From assembly GCA_947072565.1 (NCBI GenBank), contig CAMTIM010000074.1, forward strand, positions 1 to 64,000: DNA of 64,000 bases, read 5' to 3'. Both the position numbers and the translations under genes were made by a program. This document shows, in pieces, positions 17,192-26,354 of the stretch. The stretch's first letter is position 1; the number at the start of each line of letters is the position of its first letter. The stretch comes from an uncultured Peptostreptococcaceae bacterium (GTDB taxonomy: Bacteria > Bacillota > Clostridia > Peptostreptococcales > Peptostreptococcaceae). The notes below the pieces were generated by a model, which saw only the letters and a program-made list of their open reading frames with translations, searched no databases and was not told the DNA's origin.

Positions 17192-18619
17192 TTATACTAT
17201 TTTCTTTTTTTCTAACTTACTATTCCAACACTCAACATTTTCAAGTCCTTCTATATTTGATGCATCAAATATAGGATCTTTTATACCAGCTTTCTTCTGC
17301 TTAGTATAATCATCCAATGCCATAAATGCATATTTTCCTAATAATACTATTGCTACTAAGTTTATTATAGCCATCAGACCCATAAATACATCAGCTAAAT
17401 TCCAAACTATCTCTACTTTAGTTAATGATCCAAATAAAACCATACCTATAACTAAAGTTCTAAATATATTTATTCCCTTTTTATTTAATTTTATAAATTC
17501 CATATTAGATTCACCATAATAATAGTTTCCTATTATAGAAGTAAATGCAAATAAGAATATACATGCTGCTATGAATATATTTCCTATTGGACCTATATGA
17601 GAACTTAATGCAGCCTGAGTTAACTCTATTCCTGTTAATCCACTTTGTGCATATGTTGGATATAAAAGCACTATAAATGCTGTACAGCTACATATAACTA
17701 TTGTATCTGTAAATACTCCTAATACTTGTATTAAACCTTGGCTTACCGGATGAGATACATCTGCTGTAGCCGCTGCGTTAGGTGCACTACCCATACCTGC
17801 TTCATTAGAGAATAATCCTCTTTTTATACCAATCAACATCATACCACCCATTGTACCCATTGTTACTTCTCTAAGTCCAAATGCACTTTCAAATATTAAC
17901 TTAAATACACCTGGAAGTTGTCCTATGTTAGTTATTATTATAAATATTGCAACTAATATATATAATCCTGCAAATATTGGTACTATTATTTCAGAGAATT
18001 TTGCAATTCTATGAACACCACCAAATATTACTGCAGCACTTAGTACTGCTAAAGTTATACCCATAGTTAACTTATCTATACCAAAAGCATTACTAAATGC
18101 TGCTGATACTGTATTTGCTTGAACTGCGTTGAATACAAATCCAAAACAAATTGTTATAAGTATAGCAAATGTAACACCCATCCATTTTTTATTTAAACCT
18201 TGTTCCATATAATAAGCTGGTCCACCTCTAAAAGATGTTCCATCTTTAACTTTGTATATTTGAGCTAATGTACTTTCTACAAAACTTGATGCAGAACCTA
18301 CTATTGCTATTAGCCACATCCAAAATATTGCACCTGGTCCTCCACCGATAATAGCAATTGCTATACCTGCTATATTACCTGTTCCAACTCTTGATGCAGT
18401 ACTTATACAAAATGCTTGGAAAGAAGAAACCTTACCTTCAACCTTTGTATCTTTAGAAGCGCCATCTCCTAAAAGCCTAAACATTTCTTTAAAATATCTA
18501 AACTGAACAAATTTAGTCTTAAATGTAAAGTATACTCCTAATACGATTAATGCAGCCACTAATATATAAGACCACAAAAATGTATTTACGCTATCGATTA
18601 ATTTTAATAATATTTCCAT
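17192..18619 (-). CDS. alanine/glycine:cation symporter (AgcS family)
   Basis: A 475-residue sodium/amino-acid symporter with about 11 membrane helices. The AgcS signature is ASRVGTGNIAGIAIAIIGGGPGAIFWMW (residues about 74-101), and FRGGPAYYMEQGL and FSNEAGMGSAPNAAA are also diagnostic. It imports alanine or glycine with Na+ in the cytoplasmic membrane. GAGGGGG precedes the ATG. It is monocistronic, with the 387-bp non-coding region upstream. Confidence 0.94.
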   Translation of the reverse strand: MEILLKLIDSVNTFLWSYILVAALIVLGVYFTFKTKFVQFRYFKEMFRLLGDGASKDTKVEGKVSSFQAFCISTASRVGTGNIAGIAIAIIGGGPGAIFWMWLIAIVGSASSFVESTLAQIYKVKDGTSFRGGPAYYMEQGLNKKWMGVTFAILITICFGFVFNAVQANTVSAAFSNAFGIDKLTMGITLAVLSAAVIFGGVHRIAKFSEIIVPIFAGLYILVAIFIIITNIGQLPGVFKLIFESAFGLREVTMGTMGGMMLIGIKRGLFSNEAGMGSAPNAAATADVSHPVSQGLIQVLGVFTDTIVICSCTAFIVLLYPTYAQSGLTGIELTQAALSSHIGPIGNIFIAACIFLFAFTSIIGNYYYGESNMEFIKLNKKGINIFRTLVIGMVLFGSLTKVEIVWNLADVFMGLMAIINLVAIVLLGKYAFMALDDYTKQKKAGIKDPIFDASNIEGLENVECWNSKLEKKKIV

Positions 18620-19006
18620 TTTAAAGCCCCCTCAATATTCTATAGTTTTAATTATATTTAACGAAAATTAATAATTCCATTCTACTATTTTCATTAAATA
18701 CTAAATTTTTTCAAATAAGTGATTAATGAGTATTTTGAATTAATTTTTATTTTATATTCATTATATATGTTATTTACGCATTTTTCAACCCTAAAATTGC
18801 ATAATAAAAAAACCAACTTGCATTTTTTATTCTTTTGAATAAAAAAAACATTTGCCGTCACATTTTAAAAATGATTTTATATATCAAATTAAGACATTTT
18901 TTTAATTTTATATTAAAATCATTTTATATACTTTAATTGCAAATAATACTAAAGAGTACTAATATTTATTTACTGGGCAAATATTAATACTGGGGGGTAT
19001 GTAGTA
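18620..19006. other. 387-bp non-coding region between divergent transporters
   Basis: It is very AT-rich. For the plus-strand permease a plausible promoter is TTGCAA (18937-18942), 17 bases, TAATAT (18960-18965), followed by the GGGGGG site and GTG start. Two similar 16-base stretches around ATGATTTTATATA and ATCATTTTATATAC (18868-18930) may be regulator sites. No RNA gene or riboswitch is recognised. Confidence 0.4.
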
Positions 19007-20272
19007 GTGGGAACAGAACAAATAATAGCTATAGTTATATTTTCACTAGTTATGATAGCTATTATCACAGAAAAAATTAATAGATGTGTGGCTGCATTAT
19101 GTGGCGCACTTCTTATGGTTTTATTTAATATACTTCCTATGGAAGTTGGATTAAGTCATGTTGACTTTAATACAATTGGTGTTTTAATAGGCATGATGCT
19201 TTTTGTTGCTGTAGTTAAAAATTCAGGATTATTTGAATATATAGCTATATTTACAGCTAAAAAAGCAAAAGGGGACCCATGGAAAATCATGGTTAGTTTT
19301 ATTTTGATAACAGCAATATTATCCGCAGTTTTAGATAATGTTACAACAGTTTTATTAATTGGACCTATGACAATCGTTATAACTCATATCTTAAATCTTA
19401 ACCCGGTTCCATTTTTAATAACTCAAATTATAGCATCTAACATCGGTGGTACTGCAACACTTATAGGCGATCCACCAAATATAATGATAGGAAGTGCAGC
19501 TAACCTTAGCTTTACTGACTTTGTAATTAATTTAGGACCCGTTGTTGCTTTATTGCTCTTTGTTGTTATTATTTGTTTTAAATTTATTTTTGGAAAAAAT
19601 CTCATAGTAGAAGAATCTCATAAGCAAAGTATTTTAAGTTTAGACGAAAAGAAAGCTATTAAAGACAAACCACTACTTATAAAAAGTATAATTATTATGA
19701 TTTTTATACTTTTAGGTTTTACACTTCATAGTATTATTCACGTTGAATCTAGTATTGTGGCTTTGAGTGGCGCTACTATAATGCTTATGATTGGTAATCA
19801 AGATATTGATGAAATATTAGCAAGCATTGAATGGTCTACAATAGTATTTTTTATATCTTTATTTATAATAGTTGGCGGACTTCAAGAAGTAGGTATTATA
19901 AATGATCTTGCAACTGCTCTAATAAATGTTACTAAAGGTAATCCAATGCTTACTATGTTGATAATATTATGGATATCTGCAATAGTTTCTTCATTCTTAG
20001 ATAATATTCCATTTGTAGCAACGCTTATTCCTCTTATTTTAACTATGGAGGCACAAGGTATAGATGTTATGCCTCTTTGGTGGGCAACTTCACTAGGTGC
20101 ATGTCTAGGAGGAAATGGTACATTAATAGGTGCATCAGCAAATATAGTTTTGGCTAATATAGGTCAAAAACATGGGCATCCAATAACATTTAAAAGCTAT
20201 TTTAAGATAGGATTTCCTATAATGATTTTAACTATAATTATTTCTACAGCTTATTTAATATTAAAATTCTAA
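19007..20272 (+). CDS. ArsB/NhaD-like (SLC13/IT superfamily) anion or Na+ permease
   Basis: A 421-residue integral membrane protein with about 11-12 helices in two homologous halves, each with a conserved hairpin: LDNVTTVLLIGP / GGTATLIGDPPNIMIG in the first half and LDNIPFVATLIP / GGNGTLIGASANIVLA in the second. This is the ArsB-P permease group (COG1055). Possible substrates include arsenite-like anions, carboxylates or Na+/H+; no ars regulator or reductase is adjacent, so arsenite resistance is not supported. The GTG start follows GGGGGG by 9 bases; an ATG at 18999 is closed at once by TAG. It lies 23 bases before a small gene of unknown function. Confidence 0.85.
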   Translation: MGTEQIIAIVIFSLVMIAIITEKINRCVAALCGALLMVLFNILPMEVGLSHVDFNTIGVLIGMMLFVAVVKNSGLFEYIAIFTAKKAKGDPWKIMVSFILITAILSAVLDNVTTVLLIGPMTIVITHILNLNPVPFLITQIIASNIGGTATLIGDPPNIMIGSAANLSFTDFVINLGPVVALLLFVVIICFKFIFGKNLIVEESHKQSILSLDEKKAIKDKPLLIKSIIIMIFILLGFTLHSIIHVESSIVALSGATIMLMIGNQDIDEILASIEWSTIVFFISLFIIVGGLQEVGIINDLATALINVTKGNPMLTMLIILWISAIVSSFLDNIPFVATLIPLILTMEAQGIDVMPLWWATSLGACLGGNGTLIGASANIVLANIGQKHGHPITFKSYFKIGFPIMILTIIISTAYLILKF

Positions 20273-20295
20273 TTATTTAGAAAGGTGATGTTTTA

Positions 20296-20751
20296 ATGAA
20301 TATAAACACTGCTCAAGGAGATGCAATAGAAACCTTACTTCGCCAAATGGGGGCATCCGATGTGATTAAGGTACAAGGTTTATTGTACTTTATGAAGTTT
20401 AAATTAAATGCTAATTTTGAGATATCATATTCTTACAATATTAATACTAAAAATAAGTACTTTTTGCAAAGAATAAAGCCTTATCCTCTAGCACAAGGTG
20501 TCTTCTGTGATGAGTATGAAATAGTTTCTTTCATAAAAAAAGATTTAGAAAAATTTAGTACCGCTATACATAGCACTAATTTTAACTTATTTATTGATGT
20601 AAATAAAAAAGTTAATAGCATAACCTCTAAAATGGAATATTTATTCTTAAACCATAATGTTAATTCTAATGAACTTTTAAGATTAGACAAAGAATTAAAT
20701 GATATTTTACAAGAAATAGAATTTGCTAAAATTTCATCTAAAAAAATTTAA
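20296..20751 (+). CDS. hypothetical protein cotranscribed with the permease
   Basis: A 151-residue soluble protein. The N-terminal half has mixed beta character (ISYSYNINTKNKYFLQRI, then YPLAQGVFCDEYEIVSFIKKDL); the C-terminal 50 residues form an amphipathic, possibly coiled helix (SNELLRLDKELNDILQEIEFAKI). AAAGGTGA precedes the ATG. The 23-base gap to the permease suggests cotranslation, perhaps as a cytoplasmic modulator. I do not recognise a family. Confidence 0.65.
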   Translation: MNINTAQGDAIETLLRQMGASDVIKVQGLLYFMKFKLNANFEISYSYNINTKNKYFLQRIKPYPLAQGVFCDEYEIVSFIKKDLEKFSTAIHSTNFNLFIDVNKKVNSITSKMEYLFLNHNVNSNELLRLDKELNDILQEIEFAKISSKKI

Positions 20752-20790
20752 AAATATAGCTAGGATTAAAAATCCTAGCTATATTTTTAT
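20750..20790. terminator. bidirectional terminator
   Basis: The stem AAAAATATAGCTAGGATT and its complement lie between convergent genes and end in a T-run. Confidence 0.88.
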
Positions 20791-20795
20791 TAAAA

Positions 20796-21692
20796 TTATT
20801 TTTGTTGTTTTCTTTGCTCGATCTTTAATTTATCTAAATATGCAACTGCACTTAAAGCTGCTATTTGACCTTGTCCTGCAGATTTAATATATGAATATGG
20901 TTTTCCAACACAGTCTCCACTTGCAAAACAACCCTCTATGCTTGTTTTCATATTGATATCTACCTTAATATGAGGACCATCAGTTTCTATGCCTGGAACT
21001 AAAGATTTTGGAGATGCACTATCTTTTATTACAAATACTCCGTCAACATCTATTTCATTTTCTTTAAAAGCTACACTGTTTACAAGATTATCACCTTGTA
21101 TTTGTATAGGTCTTTCATTTATAACTTCTATAGAACTGTCTAAATCATTTGAAGATCTCATTAAGCCTTCATTTTTATACATAGGTATAAAATATGTCTT
21201 AGATGCTATTTCATTTAAGAAGTTAGCTTCTTCTTCTGATTCTTTATTATATCCAATTATTGCCACTTTTTTGTCTCTATATAAAGGTGCATCACATGTT
21301 GCACAGTATCCTACACCTTTGCCTAGAAATTCTTCTTCACCTTTAATAGGTTTTCCGTATTCTACTCCTGTTGCCAGTATAACAGTAGTTGCTTCAAACA
21401 TGTCATCTCCTGACATTAGAGCAAAATATTCACCCATTGCATAAACATTATTTATCTTTTTTGGAGATATTTCAATATCCATACTTTCTATATGCTTTTT
21501 AAATTTGTCTTTTAATTCATCTCCACTTATATCATAAAATCCTAAATAATTATCTATAGATGGTGCTTTTATCAACTTATTACTTAAATTTTCATTTCCA
21601 AAAACTATTATATTTTTATTTCTTATTTTTGCATTTATCGCTGCAGATAGCCCTGCAGGGCCACTACCAACTATTGCTATATCATATCTCAT
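20796..21692 (-). CDS. thioredoxin reductase-like flavoprotein, probably ferredoxin-dependent (FFTR type)
   Basis: A 298-residue low-molecular-weight thioredoxin reductase fold. The FAD motif IVGSGPAGLSAA is at the N-terminus, the redox pair CATC at Cys 130/133, and the second FAD motif CFASGDCVG near 260. The NADPH-binding elements are missing: where normal TrxB has G.G..A and HRR...R, this protein reads IIGYNKESEEEA and FIPMYKNEG. That is the defining feature of ferredoxin-linked flavin thioredoxin reductases known from clostridia. It follows thioredoxin by 17 bases, so the pair is a reductase/substrate operon. The ATG at 21692 has AGGTGG 5 bases before it; an in-frame GTG upstream lies inside that site. 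Confidence 0.85.
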   Translation of the reverse strand: MRYDIAIVGSGPAGLSAAINAKIRNKNIIVFGNENLSNKLIKAPSIDNYLGFYDISGDELKDKFKKHIESMDIEISPKKINNVYAMGEYFALMSGDDMFEATTVILATGVEYGKPIKGEEEFLGKGVGYCATCDAPLYRDKKVAIIGYNKESEEEANFLNEIASKTYFIPMYKNEGLMRSSNDLDSSIEVINERPIQIQGDNLVNSVAFKENEIDVDGVFVIKDSASPKSLVPGIETDGPHIKVDINMKTSIEGCFASGDCVGKPYSYIKSAGQGQIAALSAVAYLDKLKIEQRKQQK

Positions 21693-21709
21693 ATTTACCA
21701 CCTATCATA

Positions 21710-22027
21710 TTATAAATGTGACTTAACCTTAGCCTTTATTTTTTCTTTAGGCATAAATCCTACTAATGATTCTACTGGTTTTCCATCTTTAAATATCATC
21801 ATTGTTGGTACAGTAGATACATTAAATTGTTGTGCTATTTCTAAGCTTTGATCTATATCTACTTTAACAAATCTAGCTTCATCTTTCATTTCTTCTCCTA
21901 GTGATTCAAATACTGGAGCTAACATTTTACAAGGTCCACACCAAGTAGCAAAAAAGTCTACTACTACTATCCCCTTATTACTTTCTACATCGCCTCTAAA
22001 TTGTGTTGTATTTATAACTTTAGCCAT
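21710..22027 (-). CDS. trxA: thioredoxin
   Basis: A 105-residue thioredoxin with active site WCGPCK (Cys 30 and 33), the conserved DFFATWC strand, and the cis-Pro in STVPTMMIFKDGK. It is a general disulfide reductant and is paired with the reductase encoded 17 bases downstream. AGGAGG precedes the ATG. Confidence 0.96.
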   Translation of the reverse strand: MAKVINTTQFRGDVESNKGIVVVDFFATWCGPCKMLAPVFESLGEEMKDEARFVKVDIDQSLEIAQQFNVSTVPTMMIFKDGKPVESLVGFMPKEKIKAKVKSHL

Positions 22028-22149
22028 TTTTTATCCTCCTAAATATTCTATACTGTTATACTATGTATAATACTACAATATAGTTATTATTTATAATATT
22101 TTATTTATTTTATAGATACCCCCCCTATGTAATTTAAAACAATTTTATT

Positions 22150-23373
22150 TTAATTTTTAGGTATTTTTATTTTAATTTTTGTATATTCTCCTAATTTTGA
22201 ATCTACATCTATTCCAATATCTAAACTTGAACATAGCATTTTAGCAATAGACATACCTATACCAGAGCCATCTATATCTTTGTTTCGAACATTATCACTT
22301 CTAAAAAACCTGTCAAATATATATGGTATATCCTCTTTTTTTATTCCTATACCACTATCAGTAACATCTATACTTATATTATTACCTTTATCTTTAACTT
22401 CAATTAATATTTTATCCCCTTTTTGAGTATATTTAAATGCATTATCTATAAATATAAGAAGTAATTGTCTTAATTTATTTTTATCTGTAATGATTGTTTC
22501 ATCTTTAATTTCTATATTTATATTAAATGTTTTATCTTGAACTTGTGCTATATCTATATAGTCATTACTAATTTCATTTAATAGCTCTTTTATATTTGTT
22601 TGTTCTTTATTTGTTTTATTAATAGAGTCTTCTTTTGTAAGGTATAATAAATCACTTATCATTTTTTTCATTCTTCTAGTTTCTTTCATTGCATCTGCTA
22701 TAGTCTCAACTTCATCTATTACAGTATTATTTGGTGATTTTAGCATGCTTTCTAATTTTGAAGATACAATTGATATAGGCGTTCTAAGTTCATGAGATGC
22801 ATCTTGAACAAATTTAACTTGATTGTTCCAAGCAGTCTCTATTGGCACTAGTGCTTTTTTAGTCAAATATAATGCCACAAAATACGTAATAATAACAGCC
22901 ATTATTATAGCTATAATAAATACAAATATAAGTTGTTTAAATGAATTCATTTCAGAATCTATATTTCTTATTATTTGTATTTTATATTTACCTATTTCTA
23001 TATTAAGCTCTCTAAATGTGTATCCATTTTTTTTATATGTAGAAAATTCATTTGCTTTATTTTTTTTTCTTTCTGGAAACATATCTTCAAAATATCCATT
23101 TTGAGTGTAATACCTTATCCTATTTCCTTCATATACATATACCATATTGCTTGGGTCTTTTAAGACTATCGGATAAAACAGCGAAGTATTGCTTAATTGA
23201 ATAGATATATTTTCTAACTCTACCCTTAATTTTTTATCTATACTATTATATGAAAGACCTTGAAAATAAGAGTATATAAATATAGAAAATATAATAAAAA
23301 AACTTACAACAACAATTATGTTTATTTTTATCAAACGGTTCTTAGTTTTATTAAATACATTTTTATTTATCAT
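22150..23373 (-). CDS. two-component sensor histidine kinase
   Basis: A 407-residue kinase. A first membrane helix at about 14-37 and a second at about 150-172 bracket an extracellular sensor of roughly 110 residues. The HisKA box is FVQDASHELRTPISIVSSKLE (phospho-His near 195), followed by HATPase motifs DNAFKYT, DSGIGIKKED and GSGIGMSIAKML. The start overlaps the response regulator end by 11 bases, so the two are translated together. The signal is unknown; no obvious target genes flank the pair apart from themselves and thioredoxin downstream. Confidence 0.93.
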   Translation of the reverse strand: MINKNVFNKTKNRLIKINIIVVVSFFIIFSIFIYSYFQGLSYNSIDKKLRVELENISIQLSNTSLFYPIVLKDPSNMVYVYEGNRIRYYTQNGYFEDMFPERKKNKANEFSTYKKNGYTFRELNIEIGKYKIQIIRNIDSEMNSFKQLIFVFIIAIIMAVIITYFVALYLTKKALVPIETAWNNQVKFVQDASHELRTPISIVSSKLESMLKSPNNTVIDEVETIADAMKETRRMKKMISDLLYLTKEDSINKTNKEQTNIKELLNEISNDYIDIAQVQDKTFNINIEIKDETIITDKNKLRQLLLIFIDNAFKYTQKGDKILIEVKDKGNNISIDVTDSGIGIKKEDIPYIFDRFFRSDNVRNKDIDGSGIGMSIAKMLCSSLDIGIDVDSKLGEYTKIKIKIPKN

Positions 23374-24034
23374 CAAATAAATATCCTACCTTACGCTTAG
23401 TTTTTATGTATTTATCATATCCATATTTATTTAATTTTTTTCTTAAATTACTAACATAAACTTCTACTATTTCTATAGTAGCATCTGAGTCTATTCCCCA
23501 TATTCTATCGTATATTTGTTCTTTTAATAATATAGATCCTTTATTTATTAAAAAATACTCTAATAAATTAAATTGTTTATTTTGAAGTTCAATTTCACTA
23601 TTTCCTATTAATACAGTTTTTTTATTAGTATCTAGATATAATTCTTTAAAGTTTATAATATTTTTATCTTTTATCTTACCATTAGTCCTAAGTATCGCAT
23701 ATATCCTTGCTACTAATTCTTCCATATAAAATGGCTTTGTTAAATAGTCGTTTGCACCTATTTCAAAAGCATTAACTTTATCATCTAAACTTTCTTTTGC
23801 TGTTAAAATAAGAACTGGTGTATTTATACCATTATGTCTTATATTCTTTAATATTTCTATTCCACCAATATTTGGAATCATTAAATCTAAAACTACCAAA
23901 TCATATATGTTTTGATTTATTAAATATAGTGCCTCTTCTCCGTCTTCGCATCCACCTACATCAAAATGTTTCCCTAATTCATTTAGCATACTCTCTAAAA
24001 GAATTTTATTATCTTCTACTATTAGTACTTTCAA
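23363..24034 (-). CDS. OmpR/PhoB-family response regulator
   Basis: A 223-residue regulator. The receiver domain starts LKVLIVEDNK, has the phospho-acceptor Asp in YDLVVLDLMIP and Lys in YLTKPF. The winged-helix output domain covers about 125-223 (ELQNKQFNLLEYFLINKG, VSNLRKKLNKYG). TTG at 24034 is 7 bases after GGGGGG and gives the normal N-terminus; the ATG two codons earlier is too close to the site. It is the first gene of the pair with the kinase. Confidence 0.92.
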   Translation of the reverse strand: MKVLIVEDNKILLESMLNELGKHFDVGGCEDGEEALYLINQNIYDLVVLDLMIPNIGGIEILKNIRHNGINTPVLILTAKESLDDKVNAFEIGANDYLTKPFYMEELVARIYAILRTNGKIKDKNIINFKELYLDTNKKTVLIGNSEIELQNKQFNLLEYFLINKGSILLKEQIYDRIWGIDSDATIEIVEVYVSNLRKKLNKYGYDKYIKTKRKVGYLFDDK

Positions 24035-24092
24035 AAACATTCCCCCCTTACTAATTATAAACTTTGATTAATTTGTATTTAACAACATAAAA

Positions 24093-24134
24093 AGCTCGTT
24101 GTATTAACTAATTTTAATTAGTTAATACATCGAG
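24093..24134 (-). terminator. terminator of the small gene at 24151
   Basis: A long stem GCTCG.TGTATTAACTAA with its complement is followed on the minus strand by TTTTTAT. Confidence 0.85.
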
Positions 24135-24150
24135 CATTTTATGTTTATTT

Positions 24151-24357
24151 TTAATTTTCATAAGTGCCATTTTCCCTATATTCTAAACTTGATAAATCAT
24201 TATACATGTCAATGTCATTGCACTGTCCAGTATAAGAGCATCCTTTCATTTGGTTCAAAGCTAAAAAGTAACAACTAACTATATCAGTAAGATCTGTATT
24301 ATTTTTATACATACCAACATAATTTCTTTCTTTTGTTTTTTTAGTTCTTTTTTGCAT
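24151..24357 (-). CDS. small hypothetical protein
   Basis: A 68-residue protein with a very basic start (QKRTKKTKER), two cysteines in KGCSYTGQC, and an acidic end. AGAAGG precedes the ATG and a strong terminator follows, which supports a real gene. No membrane segment or known domain is seen. It is the last gene of a possible unit with the lipoprotein and the HTH-RHH protein upstream, though 97 bases separate it from the lipoprotein gene. Confidence 0.55.
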   Translation of the reverse strand: MQKRTKKTKERNYVGMYKNNTDLTDIVSCYFLALNQMKGCSYTGQCNDIDMYNDLSSLEYRENGTYEN

Positions 24358-24454
24358 ACCAAATCCTTCTTTCGTATTATACTAATTTTTACAAATAATT
24401 ATTATTTATTATTTATCATAAACATAGTATTTATCCATGTAATTTATTATTATA

Positions 24455-25276
24455 TTATTTATTTATAGTAGCTGTATGAGATTTAAGATCAATTTCTATA
24501 TTAGCTTTTTCCTTTATATCATCATAACTATATCCTATTATTTTTAATTTATCAGCATCTGTTGTAGCAACTATGTCTATTTCTATTTCTTCTGATGCCT
24601 TTAATACATTATAAGCTGCTAGGTGATTAACTGTCACATACTCATCATTTATTAATTCACCTATTTTAAGTGAAATATTTCCTAAATCTATTTGGGATGA
24701 ATTTTTAACCTTTACTGCATATGTATTTTTATCATTTGAATTATTCTTTTTATATACGTCTGATATAGTTAAAACTTCATGTATTTTGCTGTTTTCTATT
24801 TGTTGTTGATTCTCTCTTATTTTAACAACATCTTTTTTTAAATAAATACTTACAATTTTATTTTCTGCATCATACCCATAAGATGTTACTTTTATGCTCT
24901 TTGCATACTCCTTATGTGGAAATGCAATATAAGATGTTTCTCCTGGTGCTAAGGTTAAATCTAAAAATGTTTCTGAATTAGAAATCATATTATTATTTTT
25001 ATCAAGTTCTTCATAACCTAACCAAATATTAGATATATAAAAATTAGAAGTATTTTCTATTTTAGTCATAGTATTATTTTTATCCGCACTTGATATATTA
25101 GTGATTTCAGGATTGGTTATGCTAATTGCTTTCGCGTTTTTATTGTCTATTTGTATATTAGTTACAGCTTTATTTCTATTTTCACTAACAGTATTCTTTT
25201 TACATCCACTAAGAGCTATTATATTGGTTAATAATATTATTAATAACAAACATGATGTTTTTGAAATTTTTTTCAT
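24455..25276 (-). CDS. putative lipoprotein of unknown function
   Basis: A 273-residue protein with an N-terminal lipobox (LSGC, lipidated Cys 25) after a hydrophobic core, so it should be anchored on the outer face of the membrane. The mature part contains two similar beta-rich halves: a first half with TSNFYISNIWLGYEELD and TLAPGETSYIAFP, and a second with VKNSSQIDLGNISLKIGELI and LKASEEIEIDI. Both read like immunoglobulin-like domains that end in a YSYD/YGYD strand. No catalytic motif is seen. GAGGAG precedes the ATG. It lies 53 bases after the HTH-RHH gene. Confidence 0.7.
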   Translation of the reverse strand: MKKISKTSCLLLIILLTNIIALSGCKKNTVSENRNKAVTNIQIDNKNAKAISITNPEITNISSADKNNTMTKIENTSNFYISNIWLGYEELDKNNNMISNSETFLDLTLAPGETSYIAFPHKEYAKSIKVTSYGYDAENKIVSIYLKKDVVKIRENQQQIENSKIHEVLTISDVYKKNNSNDKNTYAVKVKNSSQIDLGNISLKIGELINDEYVTVNHLAAYNVLKASEEIEIDIVATTDADKLKIIGYSYDDIKEKANIEIDLKSHTATINK

Positions 25277-25329
25277 ATTTTAAGCTCCTCATATTTTTTT
25301 ATCATTTTATTTTTTTCACTTTTTTAATC

Positions 25330-25959
25330 TTACAATAAATATTTATGCTCATTCATAAAATCGCGTAATGCTTGAGTGAGTATTTCTTGCTTGCTAAATT
25401 GTGAATTACTACATAATCTTTCAAAGTTTTCCCATGTAGTCTTATCGACCCTTATACTAGTATTCTTTAGATTAGTCATATCCGTATTTTCTATATTTAT
25501 GTCTTTTTTAGAAGATATTTTTTTAGGTTTCATCGACTTATAATCTTTTACTTGCATATACCAATCATATACTTCGCATAATTTATCCATATCTTCTACT
25601 GTCATATTTATTTTTTTATCTTTTTTGGGAGTTAACTTTTTTTTGTTTTTTTCTTTTGTAGAAATTTCTAATTTAGGATTGTTATTCTTTTGTGATTTTG
25701 TTTTGTTTTTTTCTTTTGTTTTTTTAGTATTACCATTTTTACTTTCTTCTTTTTGTTCTTTTACATTTTTAAACTCGATTTGTTTAATTTCATTACTTTC
25801 TTTTATCTTATATTTATTATTTTCTAATTTATATCCATTTCTATTTAAAAATGATCTAAGTGTTTTTGAAGTTATTCCAATTTGTTTTGATATATCTTCA
25901 AACTCAATATTTTTTTCTTGTAACTCTAAGAATTTTTCTATTCTTTCCTTGCCTTTCAT
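25330..25959 (-). CDS. putative DNA-binding protein: HTH, Lys-rich linker, ribbon-helix-helix
   Basis: A 209-residue protein. Residues 5-50 look like a helix-turn-helix (IEFEDISKQIGITSKTLRSFL). Residues about 60-120 form an extremely Lys/Asn/Glu-rich, low-complexity linker (KKTKEKNKTKSQKNNN). Residues 165-207 match a ribbon-helix-helix fold (TSIRVDKTTWENFERLC, then FSKQEILTQALRDFM), the MetJ/Arc-type DNA-binding unit. Two DNA-binding modules on one flexible chain suggest a nucleoid or plasmid-partition-like regulator, but no function is shown. GGAGG precedes the ATG. It is the first gene upstream of the lipoprotein. Confidence 0.6.
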   Translation of the reverse strand: MKGKERIEKFLELQEKNIEFEDISKQIGITSKTLRSFLNRNGYKLENNKYKIKESNEIKQIEFKNVKEQKEESKNGNTKKTKEKNKTKSQKNNNPKLEISTKEKNKKKLTPKKDKKINMTVEDMDKLCEVYDWYMQVKDYKSMKPKKISSKKDINIENTDMTNLKNTSIRVDKTTWENFERLCSNSQFSKQEILTQALRDFMNEHKYLL

Positions 25960-26310
25960 GCTTATCCTCCATAATCTAAAAATAACTTATATTTATTGTA
26001 TCATAATATGTAATTTTTCACAAAATTCACTTCACTTATAAAGTTCCTATTTACCTCCTTTATTATTTATAATTTCATGTAATAATCTTATCATATATTA
26101 TTTTCACCTTCAATTAGCAACTACTTTATAGGCAAATTTAGTTAAACAAAATCACTTTAATTATATTTTGAGTTCTCCGTTGCCAATCCTAAATAGAACA
26201 CCACTTCAACTAAGTGCTTTATAAAGTAAATTTTATTTGAAAAAAATGTAAATTAGCCGTATTTTTTAAAGGTTTTATTGTATTTTTATTTAAAAACGAA
26301 ATTTTATTTT

Positions 26311-26326
26311 TGTAAAATTGTTTACA
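26311..26326. promoter_or_regulatory. candidate flexible-spacing cre (CcpA site)
   Basis: TGTAAA-ATTG-TTTACA is a perfect 6-4-6 inverted repeat. It matches the variable-spacing cre type described for CcpA in clostridia (TGTAAA...TTTACA) and overlaps the -35 box of the PTS IIC promoter, a position suited to repression by good carbon sources. Confidence 0.6.
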
Positions 26327-26349
26327 TTTGTCGAAGTTTGTTTTATAAT
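26321..26349 (+). promoter_or_regulatory. sigma-A promoter of the PTS IIC gene
   Basis: TTTACA (26321-26326) and a perfect TATAAT (26344-26349) are separated by 17 bases. Transcription should start near 26356, at the base of the leader hairpin. Confidence 0.8.
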
Positions 26350-26354
26350 AAAAA

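Noticed and set aside
19007..20272. ArsB-like permease as an arsenite resistance gene
   Set aside because: No arsR, arsC, arsA or other arsenic gene is adjacent, and the family includes many other transporters.
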